From Ficedula albicollis (taxonomy: Eukaryota > Chordata > Aves > Passeriformes > Muscicapidae): a DNA stretch of 64,000 bases. The notes below the pieces were generated by a model. The model was not told the origin of the DNA. It worked only from the letters and a program-made list of their open reading frames with translations, and searched no databases. The stretch spans positions 35,536,194 through 35,600,193 of the forward strand of contig NC_021673.1 in NCBI RefSeq assembly GCF_000247815.1, written 5' to 3'. Each line of letters begins with the position of its first letter. The first letter of the stretch is position 1. Shown here piece by piece: positions 16,901 to 29,400 of this stretch. Both the position numbers and the translations under genes were made by a program.

Positions 16901-19900
16901 ATCATTCAGTTTAAATTGATAAATACCAAACAATGCTGATTAGGTTTTTTTGTGTTGTTTTATAACTGACAGATTCTTGCTGATTTGATCTATAAAGACC
17001 AAAGGTTGTAATTTATATCAGTTCCCTCCTGTCTAAAATAAATTTAAGTGTAAAGACCAAAGGTTGTAATTTCTATCAGTTCCCTCCTGTCTAAAATAAA
17101 TTTAAGCGTTTCTTAAGACATACAATCCCAGCAAACTCAGTGGTAGTGTGTGGTGAAGTAGTTTGCTGAGGTACTTCCATGTTTTTGTGTAAGAATAGAG
17201 TGTTGAGAACGATAGCATACATATTCTGGTGTTCACTTTGTTTTCTCTCTTGGGAGAGTACTACATATGTGTGCAGTTATGCTGATCTTCTCTCAGTGTG
17301 AGAGAGCTGAACACAGACCTGCCAGTACAGTTGCTGATCATACATAGCACATAGTACTGATTGTCTCTGGTTTGGATAACATGGAGCACTTTGTTTTTGA
17401 TGCACTCTCAAATCTGGGCTGTCATCTCTCTTATGCAAACTTTGTGGAACAAAAAAAATCAATGTTCTTGTGTTTTTTTTCTTCAATGTTCACAGTTAGC
17501 CCAATTTCATCTGACATAGTTTCGGAATCCGTGGTAAAGGAACAAGTGCGCGAAATGAATAAAGAGATTTCTGAGAAAACAGAGAAGTATAAGAAATACA
17601 AGCAAATGTTGGCAGTAAGTAAACAGCTGCTTTGGAAAGTTGAACAAAAAGTAGCTGTAAGTGCTAAGCCTTAAAATCACATAGGCCTACCCAGCTGAGC
17701 TGCCTTCCTTGTTTTTGTGATACACCGTGATTATGGTGTTAAGAAATTTTAACATAAGGAAACACATTTTTGTTCAGTCAGCTCTTGACTATGTATGGTT
17801 TTAGAGGGTCCAGACAAGGAAAACCAAGACACAGTAAAATAAACGTCAACATACTTAAGTTTTTAAATACTTTCTGTTCTTACATTAAGTGTAATTGCTT
17901 TTATAAATCAAATACAGCAGGTTGCTGTAAGCCATCTTACACTTGTCTGGAAGAAGTGTGGCAGTATTGATCTGATACACTTCCCAAAGCAGAGGAACTT
18001 TTCCCTATCTGCCTGTCATGGCTTTTACAGTGTTTTCACACCCAAGTGGGTGCTGCCAACTACCTTGGGCTCAGTCGTACATAAAGACATTTATTTGGTT
18101 GTCTCGACCAAAGTTGGCACTTGGTTTTCGTTTAACCAGTTAGGATGTGTGTATGATGATGGAGTATTGCATCAATGAAAAGTTGAGAACAATTTAAGAA
18201 ATTCTTTGAGTGTTGTCTTGTTTGTCTTAATTTTATTTCTTTTATTTATCACAATAATATTATTCTATTTTAGTAAGTTTTCCGGGGTGTTATAATTGTC
18301 CTGTAATTCTGCTCATGACCCTGTCCATGGAGAGCTTGCATTGGCTTCTGCTGGCTGTTTATTCCATAGTGATTTTTGAAGAAAGCTTTGCCTTTGACCT
18401 TCTGGACGAAAGATACTTAGGTTGTAAAAGTCATTCGGGAAAGGTTTTTGTGTTGAAGTGAGGTACTTGAAAGAATAATCATGGTTAGTAGTATTAGGGT
18501 ACAAAGAAACTTGAAACTGTAAAATTAATGAAGAATATCAGCTTGTTGAAAACTCAAGGAAAGAAATGCCTGTTGAACATCATTTATGCAGTGTTCTGTG
18601 GTCCTGACCATTTCAGAGTCTGGAGTCAGGCTTGTAGAAGCCATTTGTAAATGGTCTCATTTTAAAAGCATGGAGTTAACAGAATGACATTTTTGGGGGT
18701 GGGAAGGAAAATCTCTTAAGACTGTAAATATTTCATGCCATGGTATAAACTACTTTAGGAAGAGAAGATGAAATGCAGTGTTTATGCTGATGAATTAGCT
18801 AAACTGGAGCTGAAGTGGAAAGAACAAGTGAAAATCAACGAGGGTATAAAATTACAGCTTGCAGCAATGGAGGATCAGTATAAAGTAAGTTACAGGTTTT
18901 GTTTATGACAATGAATGGTTACCTCTTCTTAACATGGCTACTTATTTCTGATAGCTCAAGTAATGAAGAGCTTTAATAAGGAAAGCACACTGAATAGATT
19001 TTTGCTGTAAATGCATATTCTGCTCTTGAAGAAACAATTAAGTCTTGTAATGCTTCTTTTAAAATAAGAGAGGTCTACTAAGATCAGCTGGCTATCAGTC
19101 TTTTAATACTGTGGGTTTAGACAAACCCCTAAGTGACATAGTCTTGTATTATGGGATAAAAAGGGCAAGGGATTTCTGATTTCCTGCTGCTTACTGTAAT
19201 ACTAACAGGAAGATAGATTGGTGTGTTTGTCTAAAATCTTCATATTCTATATTGGATTACTAGTGCAGTAATGTCTAATGCATTTTTTCTGAAGTCAGTA
19301 GAGAGAGAGGAGTGATCCATTGTTTTTAAAATCATGCAAGAATTTAATTTGGGGAACCTAGCTATAGTTTTGGTAGAGTGATGTAACACATTCACCAGAA
19401 AGTCAAGCATAATGGCAGCTTTAGCTTACAAGGGGCCGTAATCTTTGAGGTTATGTGATAGCAATGCTTATTCTGAATTGGCTTTTTGGGTCAACAGGGA
19501 TGAGATAAGAGCAACCAATATTCATGGGACCATCTTTTCTGCTGGTTCTCAGTCTAATGATGATAATGCAGCTGATTCTGTTGCCTGTTTTTGCCCGTTG
19601 TGTTGAAAAATGATTAAACTGAACTGTGATTGTATTGGTTCTACTAGGAACCCCTTTTTATTAGTAATTACATCATTTTTTCTTTATAAAATACCAAATT
19701 GCTCTACAGTTTATTTCAGTACTCCATAGGCCACCTTTTTTCTACACTTTCCAAAGCTCCAATTTCAATTTTATAAAATGCATGATTCTTCCAGTTTATT
19801 TGACTAATTAGCAGTGATCAGTTGCCATGCACAATTTAATGTGAAATAAGTGTAACTTCTCAATAAATAATTGGTTCTATGATTGAAAGCATTTTGAATG

Positions 19901-22900
19901 CAGTTTAAAAATTGCTATAATTCAGGAGGGTGCAGGTGGTAGAGAAAAATGCTTTTCTTCCCAGTCAGGAGATTTTGCTCCATTGACCTAAACTAGGAAA
20001 AGGAATTTCAGAATTGAAAAGAATTGATAAGCAAATATGCTAAGCATTGAGCTTAGATACTAGAAAAACAGGAGAAGAGGCAGTCTCTAAAGGAACCAGA
20101 ATACAAATAAAATAGTCCTTTGTACTGAGAGATTATTTAAATCATCATTTTGAAGCCCGGAAGAATTGTGTAATGTGTCAGTTGCACCTCCTCCCAGAGC
20201 ATCCAATAGAGACACAAGGTATATGTTAGTGAAACAAATTTAGTGTCTTTGAGGCAGGAGTAGCTTTTGGATCTCTCAGGTTCTGTGGTGGCACATATGA
20301 GCTGCCAAGAGATTTCTTCAGAAATAATGAGATGAGGCTTGCAAACCTTCATCTGTGTCTGGACCGTGGTACCTTTCCTGCCCTTGGTAGCACTGATACT
20401 ACTCCTTGTTTTTAACAGAATTTTGTAATTCCACAACTGTTCACTGAAAACTTGCAAGAAAAGGCTGCTAATGAACTGCTGTTATCCAGCAGATAAAACT
20501 TTGTGAGAATTGCTGGGTTGGATTTATAGTAACACTATATATTGCATGTAACTCTAGTAGACAAAACTGTTTTCATCTGAAGGATTAATTTATTCAGGGA
20601 GCTTTGTTTTCGTGATGTAACATGTGGGGAAATAGTTTCTTTTCACTAATACAAGAATCTTCATCTTCTTTTCATATAGATTCAGCTGGCAGAAAAAGAG
20701 AGACGAATAAAGGAACTGGCATCTCAGTTGGAACTCTTTACCAGTGAGAAGGTATTGTCACACATTCTGAAATATTAATGCTAATGAAGAAGTACCTCTG
20801 AGGTATTATATGGCAATTAATCAAAGGCAAATTTTACTGAAGAATGAAATAATAAAATGTCTTTATTACATTCAGATTAGTATTACATGGTATTGTGGAA
20901 AGTTGGGCTTTCTCTTTGAAACTTAGATTACTTTACAATTCCAGTGTGAAGAGATACTTAGTAAAAATAGGCATTTTAGTTCTGATAAACTGAAACAAAA
21001 CTAAACTTTCAGATTAATCTAGTTAATTTTTTGTATGATTCTAGATTGTCAAGTAGTTGGTATTTAATTTATTTTCTTTTTAAGGCAAGGATATAATTTT
21101 TAATAGATCTCTCATATTTTTCTAGTTCAAAAGAAATCAAATTCAAGATTGAGTTTTGGTGAAGCTGGTTTAGGTGGAGGAAGTAATTTTAAACACCACA
21201 CATGAGAAAAACAACTGTAATAATAATAATAATGTATTAAGCTTATAAAAGCTTGGAACTTTGTCTATCACATTTATAAATATTTACATTACAAAGAAGA
21301 ATCAAAGTGCCTAGCTAGACTCGACCCACGATTTAAAAGGTTAAGCATGGAGTAGTAGTAAACAGCATTCCAATTTATACTCATTATCAGTGTTTGTTTA
21401 TAAATGTCACCAAGCATAGCTTTCTAAAAATGTTCATTTGCTGTCTCTTCAAATCTATAAAATTATTTTGTTTCTGTTTTATTCACATACTTAGCCTTTG
21501 ATTTTTTTTTTAAATTAGTCTCTACCCTAGCTATCCAACTTCTGGCTAAAGTTTTTTTTTTCACCACCTTTTTACATTCATGTTGATCTACTTTCTGTTT
21601 TAATTGTATGTAATGCTAAAATTAAAGTACTAATGCTACTGCCTCTCATTTTAAACTGCTGCTATATTGTAGAAGAAATTTGTTTTAAAAAGGAAAATCT
21701 TGATTTCATTGCTAATTAATTGGTCCTGCTTTGTATTGAGTAAAGATGAATTACTTAGATTTTACACACTCACTAAAACATGCAATCTAGCTATTCATTC
21801 TTACCTGTTTTAATCATGTTCTTTTTAGTTTATAAATCTAAATTAACACTGGCATAGCTTTTAATTGTATCTAGAGGAGGGATGCCATCCATTATATGGG
21901 GTCTTTTTGCATTTGAGTAGTGTTTTGTTTTCAGAGTAGTTATTAGTACTTGTTTTTTGCGTTTTATTTGTTCAAGAGGTTGATCTGAAGTTCTCCTGTT
22001 TGCAAGAAAAACATTTTTAAGTTGCTCCTTTTATAAAAAGACTTCTGATTCTTATGGAGTTGAACTGGTCATTGAAGCTTTGGATTTAAGTTTCAATTTA
22101 AAGTCTTTTGGGGAAAAGACACACTTCAGTCTTTGAGGGTTTTATTAGCATCACATCAGCAAATATTTAACATGAACCCACAGAACCCAGAAGAAACTAC
22201 TAATCAGAAAGAGCTTTACTGGAAATCATGTCTCCCTTAACAGTCCCTATTTTTAAATTATTGTTTTCATATTTATATATCATATTTTTTTGCTTGATTC
22301 TGAATTTAAATGGCATATTCCTTTTGATATTTACGGCATATTACACTCTACTCCTTAACCCACTTTGTTGAATGAAATGATGAGAAAGATTTTTATTGGG
22401 ATAAATTACAGCTGATGCATTGACCACACTGAAGTAACTTTAATTAGTGTCTTTTAAGATCTATACTGGCTTAGAATTTTAATGGTTTCTTCATTATAAA
22501 AACCCTTTATAGTTTGTAATTACTATCATATGTATGGTTTACATACAGGAATCTAGAATTTTAAGTATATTAATTTTTTGAAGAGTTCTGTTTGAGCATT
22601 TCTGAAAGAATTATCTGATAAAAATACTTCTGTTAAATATCAGAAGGGATCCAGTACAATGTACTTAATAGTTCACTAAATGTCTGCCACTCATGAATTC
22701 ATATGGAATTATGTCAAGTATGTACATAGATATGTTCCACATACTAAAATGCTACATTTTTGAATGATATGGCATGATATAAAAAGAGAATGATTTTCTT
22801 TTTAATTGTAACTTTTAAAAGCTTTTCTCACTGAGCATTATCGTTGTTATTGTTAATCTACCCATTTTTACTGATTTAGCTAATTTTTCTTCATTGTAAA

Positions 22901-25900
22901 AAGGATGCAGGCACTTGAAAATCATGGCAGTTCTGTTGATGTAGTTAGAACAAACAAACCAAGAAAAAATAGGATCTCTTTAAAATATCTTCTTTGTATT
23001 TTCTTTTCTTTTTTGATTATTTTGGTATTTGTGGTATACTTGGCATAAGACCAAAATGAAAAAACTTCAGGAAGATTAGCAGATTTTTTTCTTTTAAAAA
23101 CATATTTCATAAACATTTCAGATTTTGCTAGGACTCCATAGGTTAATTACATTTTGAACTTTGCATTATTTAGGAGCTTGGCAGGGCACCAGGAGATCAA
23201 GCTGGAAGGATGATGGAAGGACAGATTTCACAGCAGACATTACATTTTCGCAACCCATATTCAGAGGAAAACGGACCAGTTCCTGCAGTGCCAAGTAGAC
23301 TACCAGTATTGCAATATGGAAACCCTTATGCAATTCAGGAAAGAAGAGGTAAATACATTTCATGCCTCCCCAATACAATTTCTTCCTTGCTGTTTCAAAA
23401 GCAATGCCTCATTTAATGCAGGTTAAGTACCAAGTCTTCAGACTGGTTTACAGAGCTTTTACTGACTGATGAACATCAGTAAAGGGCCTTTATTTTATGA
23501 TGGGAATCAGTAAGGTAAACAAAGTTTTAAACGCCTTTGGAAAAAGTTGATTCTCCCCTATTGTTTTATATTATGTAAACCAAAAATATGTTCAACTCTT
23601 GATTTTTAAAGGTGAGGTAACATGTCTATAATCACAAAATACAGTCTACTGAACAAAGATGTCCTAATTAATTTTTCTTCAGATGGAGCAGATGGTGCTT
23701 TTAATCCTGATGAGATCCAAAGACCACCTGTTAGAAGTTCCTTTTGGGAGCTGGATGATGTAGTGTGCAGCCAGCCTTCACGCAATCTGAGTCGCCCTGA
23801 TGGTTTAGAAGATCCTGAGGATAGCAATGCAAGTTACCTTTTTTATTATATTTATTTTCTTTGATATATTTACTGATGAATTACCAAGAGTTTCACATAG
23901 GTTTTCCTTATCTGATAAGCCAAATTTATTGTTATGTAAATTTGTTTTTTGTTTTCCCTGAAAAATATTTTTGCTTGCTGTGAAGGGGAAAACTATTGTC
24001 TGATAATACTGATATGGTATTGTATATTGATAATATACTTATTCCCCTAATCTCTTGAGTTACTGACAGCTTGCTATTGTCTGATAATACTGATATGATA
24101 TTGTATATTGATAATATACTTGTTCCCCTAATCTCTTGAGTTACTGACAGCTTGTTTTGGTACTTGTCCTAATGGACAGTAGCTTCTTAATCTTTAATTA
24201 CTAAAGTAAAAAAAGTCAAGTAACTCATGATTTTTCTCTCCTGTGTGGTAGAATGAGAGCTCACAGTATTAGCCACATCTCACCCATTTTATTACAGGAA
24301 TATAGGAACTAAAGTGGAACAGGACAAATAAAAACGTAAAGGATTCAGATACCAGTATTTTCAGTTAATTGCTGACTGTAAATTGGTATCCTACTACATA
24401 TATTATTCTAATCTGTTAATCTTTCGCTCTGTGTTCTGCAAATCTGCATTTATTAATTTCCATTTTGAATGCTTTTTGCTATTGGATATGTATTTGAAAG
24501 AGCTTAATTAACTGTTGCCTAAAGCTGATTAAACTGAGAGAGATAATTTGCACTGATTTTTTTTTTTTTTTTTAAGACTTTGTATGTTTCAGGTTTCTGG
24601 TTAGCTTTTCTTTTTAGCACAGTTAACTTGTACATTCTGCTATAAAACTTGGCTTCTGTAATAAATTGGACTGTATGTCTTCATTTGAACAGGAACAGAC
24701 CTATTACTCTTTCTTATTCCAAGTACTCTTGCACCTTCAAAAATATTAAACAAGAAATACCTTTCTGCAAAGTATTGTGCTCTTTGCAAGTACAGTGGTA
24801 TCATGACCTGTTTCTCATTTAATCTAGTTTGCCACATTTAATTGCTATTAACCTTTGCAGAAACTGATCAGTGTTCAGACAGGCATGATTTTAGCCCTGG
24901 TGCTCAGCACCTATAATGGAGAAAAATGTATTTCTCCCTCCTGCCTTTTGCTCCCAATGTCCATTATTGTGAATAATTAGAGAAACTGTCAGAGCTTTTG
25001 CAGCTTGTTCAAGATCTCGAATGTGAGCTTAATGCTGTCCCCACCTTTACTTCACATTTTGCATATTTAATCTGATCATTCTTGACGTAGCTATTACATC
25101 TGACAAGCTCTTCTCTTCTTTAGTCATCTGCTGCAGTTTAATTAGCAGGGTGTTCTCTCTCATCTATGTGCTTTGCCCTCTTGCAAACCCAAGAGAAGCA
25201 GTGCTAGAGTCTTGTGCTCGTTTGCAGACACAGCTTGGATTTTTGTAATGAGGTGGAATATAACAGGCTTAAATAAAGTTCAGCTTGAGAAAAGGTGCCT
25301 TTAAATCAAATAACTTGTATCTTTATTTTTTATTTGCAACTGAGAATCAGTTGCTTGTTTCTCACCCAGATAGACTGTACGTATAGTGTAGAAATTTATG
25401 TGGAAATCAAAAGCTGCAGGAATCTTTCTAGGGAGACTTAGTAATAAGCCAAAGATGAAACAGTTTTGAGGCAGGATGTAAATAAATAACCAGGAAAAGC
25501 TTCCACATATGTAGGTGATTCATCATAAAGAAGAGTCTGTCGTTTGCGCAGAAAAGCCAGAAAATATAAAATGATAAATATGAGGAGATTACCATTGCTT
25601 GGACTGTTTTTTAAAATAAGATCTTTAAGATGTAGATCTCTGCATTTTTTCAACCAACAGGAAGTAGAATCTTTTGCTGGAGTCCTCCAGGAGAAAAGGA
25701 CTGATAGGCTTGCTGCTTTGTTTAAAATACTGCCATTGTATGGACTTCTGCTGTCCTCCTGTCCACATTCCTCTTCAACAAATTATATTAGTTTAAGAAA
25801 TTAAGGGTGTGGTAGTCACTTCCACCTCTTCATGGCTAAAAAATATGTTATCTTAGATAAATGAAGTCGACATGTTCATCATCATAGGTGAACCACTACC

Positions 25901-26373
25901 AAAACAGCCGTGAATAGGTGGAAGTGACTGCAACACTCTCAATTTCTTAAACTAATATAACACTGGTTATTCAAATGCCTTAGAATTTTTGTTCTGTTGT
26001 GTTCCAATTTGGTTTCTCCCAAAACTTGGTTACTTAGAAGGGGGCACTTCTGTGTCATTGGTTGTCATAAAAGCCCTTCCGTTTTGTATGACTGGGAAGA
26101 CTTTCCAGGATTCTTGTAGCTTTGACTTTTGGAAGTCATAGGCCAAGTAAACTGTGACTTCTGAGAGGGATAAACAGGTCTGTGTTAATAGTGCCATCTG
26201 AGCACGTGCACAGTGGTGATTTTGTGTGGAGTGGCTGACTTCCCACAAGTTCCTGCTGTCATCTACTCAACACTAACTTTCCATTTGCTCATGATCCTGT
26301 AATTGACCAAAATGGAATTGTTGGGAGCAAAGAATTCCTAGCAGTAAGGGAGAGATCCATAAACAAAACATAT

Positions 26374-26412
<39 letters not shown>

Positions 26413-29400
26413 AATTTCCTTATTGTCTTCAACTGTCAGTTCAATGAGACTTTGTTGGTTTGACAGGCTACCCAAGCATTGCCAAGCATGCAACAAAGTC
26501 TGCCTGGTAGCTGGCAGACACGACCATGTGCAGGTTTTGTAGAGTAGGTTGGACAAACATCTGTCAGGAATGACGCAGGTAGATGTGATCCTGCCTTAGG
26601 GCAGGGAGCTGGACTAAATTACCTCTTGTGGTCCTTCTCAGCCTTTGATTTAATGATTTTAGTGCCTTGGGCCAAAGTGACACATTGGGTCTGATCTTGA
26701 GCCTGGAACGTCCAAAAATTTTACATGGGTTACCTGTGGGTACATAACATCACACTTTTCTGTCCACCACTGCTTTATTCCTCTCTTTCTTTTATCTAAG
26801 CACTATACACAAGCTCACACACTTCCCCAGACTTCTTATTAAACCTCTTTTTAAACCTTTGAAACTGAAAACATAATGAAGAAGTATGAATATTAGGGGC
26901 TGAATGCAACCTTTGTCATGCCACCCATTTTGCAGTCTGTGCTTTCCTTGCTGGGGTTTGCTGTCAAGCAGAGAGCATTTAGGATTTTGATGTATTCTAA
27001 AATCCACAGTGCTTTGTAGGTGTTGCAAAGTTACTAACGTATGAGTTTAAGAAATGTAGTCCTGATTACAGTTGGCATCAAGCCCAGAATAACTATCCTG
27101 AGACTATTAAACAATGTTTTAGTCATGGTAAATTTGTGGGGAATGGAGAATGTAACTCTTGGCAACTGATTACCAGGTCAGGATATTTTTCAGGTAACTC
27201 CAAAATGGCTCTTCTTCTAGCAAAAACCCCCATAGTGCATTATTAGCCTGATCTGACCCTGGCAGCCAATTACTATCTTTTGCATAGGGAGGACATGAAA
27301 GGAGCAGTTGGTATCCAGGTGTCTCTTGGGAGAGCAGACTGCTTTCAGAGAGGCCTAGAGGAATGAGTTTGATTTCACTCCTACAGTGGAGCTGAATCAC
27401 AGAAATGAAATGTATGTGCCCTTCTTCCCAGTGTACCTGCACTGCATGTCAGCTCTGTCTGCTCATGTGTTGTTCAAGGCCTAGAATAGGCATTGGTTGC
27501 TTACTTCTGCATGTCAAAATGATCTGTAACACTTAGGGATGGGGTTTTGTGCTGTATTACACACACTTCTAATTTCTGTTTGACAGTCCTGGAACTGCTT
27601 ACATTTGTAATTATGAAAGCAGTACTTGAGACAGAATTAGTTTGTTTCAGTAAAACTAATTGAGTTACACTTACTTCTGACAGTTTCATGTTTGGCTTTC
27701 CCTTCTTCCCCTAGTGGCAAATCCCCTTTTTTTTACCATGCTTTAGTGAGTAATACTGTATTTATGATTTACCTTATCTGTGGAACTCATTTGGCAGTTT
27801 TTAAAGAGCCAGAGGTACAGTCCGGTGATAATAGTTAAGACATTATGTTAAAGGCATCCTTTGTAATTCATTCAACTAATTATTCAGACTTCTGAGTTCA
27901 GGAGGCCTGGCACTTGTTCTGCTACAGGACCACACTGCCAGCCTCTGGGTCCGTGGTACCAGTCTTTTTTCCTGAGGACCTGAGACAGTGTACTCACTGT
28001 GTTACATCTGTTCAGGGCACTGTAGAGCTCTTGGACTAAGAATGTGCAGCCATGTCCCTGTCCCTGGTCATCAGTCTGGACTGCAAGGAAGGTGGCTTTG
28101 GATCTACGTAAAGGGCAGATTAAACTGTTTCTTTCTCAAAATACGGAGTGTGGGCTTTCATCAAAACAACTTGGATGACTCAACCTCGTGGTATCAAAGT
28201 AAGCTGATGCCTTTGCTTAACATACAGCATAGGCAAGAGCCACTGAGCCATTGTGGTCTGTTGTCCCAGCAGTTGTTGTCATACTCCCTGTAAAGCAGCT
28301 TTGAAAAACACCTCTTTTTGTCTTTTGAGCTGTCAGGGATGGTTCTTTTTCTTAGGGGAGAGTGATGAATGTTTAAATGCCAGGTTGAAATTTTTTCTTT
28401 TGAGCTGTCAGGGATGATTCTTTTTCTTAGGGAAGAGTGATGAATGTTTAAATGCCAGGTTGAAAAGCACATGTAACCTTGTTTATAAGAATAAAGAATG
28501 GATTTCTGGATGATACTGGGCACTAAGTGGCTGTGAACCAAGATAAGAATCATGTGAACCATGATGATCTGTCTTCCCCCCATAAAGTGCTCTGTTTTAC
28601 ACAGAACACTTAGGAGTTTTGTCCATCAGAAATGACAGAAATAGACAGCTGTTGGAGTCCAATACAATGACACCTTCTCTGTTTTCCAGAGGTTCTGAGT
28701 TACCCCAGAGCACTGCGTGAGAATTTTTAGTTCTTGGTGACTGCATGGTGTTTACTGTAACTTGTAATTGGAATAGCTGGGAAGTCCTCTCAGACCAAGA
28801 TAAAAGTTCTCATGGTTCCTCTTTGACCATGCCGTGGTTGCACAGTAATCTCTGTAAGATCTCGGTGAGGTCAGCTCAACGGAGACATTTGCATTCTTCT
28901 TGTGTGGGTTAGGCATCCCAAAAGGTTAAGAACTGATCCCTGTGACTTGGCCAAGAGCAAAAGTACACTGAAGAGACAGACGTTCCATATCGTAACAGGG
29001 TAATATCCGTACATACTTAGTATTGACATTCTTGTCCAGGGCCTGGGTCAGAAGCTGCTGTAAGGAACACACAGTATGAATTTCACAATTAAGGGAGCTG
29101 GGCCATGAGAAAGCTGTAGCTGTAGGACATTCCAAAGGCTTTTACATGTGCATGGCTTTTGTTGAAGAGAGTTCTTGCAGGGCAGCTGTGCAGGACAGTG
29201 CAGGTGTGCCTGTGCAGAGGAAAGCATTGTCCTCTGTTTCTTGAAAAGGAGCAAGAAGGAATGTTACATTTTTATTTGGCAGGGTGCCACACTTTCCAGA
29301 AGCTGAGAGGGCAAAAGCTGTAAACAATTTTATCTTACCAAGTGTCCAGCAGTAAGCCAAATATCTTTAAAAAAAAAAGGGAAGAGGGGGACAGAGGTTA

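Larger units (their letters stand above)
15813..17495 (+). other. TAX1BP1: TAX1BP1 intron with tandem triplication and CR1
   Basis: It holds the 16193-16700 triplication, the CR1 tail next to it and a 58 bp tandem pair (16993-17108). The remainder is plain intron. Confidence 0.75.

Noticed and set aside
23829..23838. GT donor at 23834 instead of the GC donor
   Set aside because: Using it shifts the frame and meets TGA at once in the next exon (30237).
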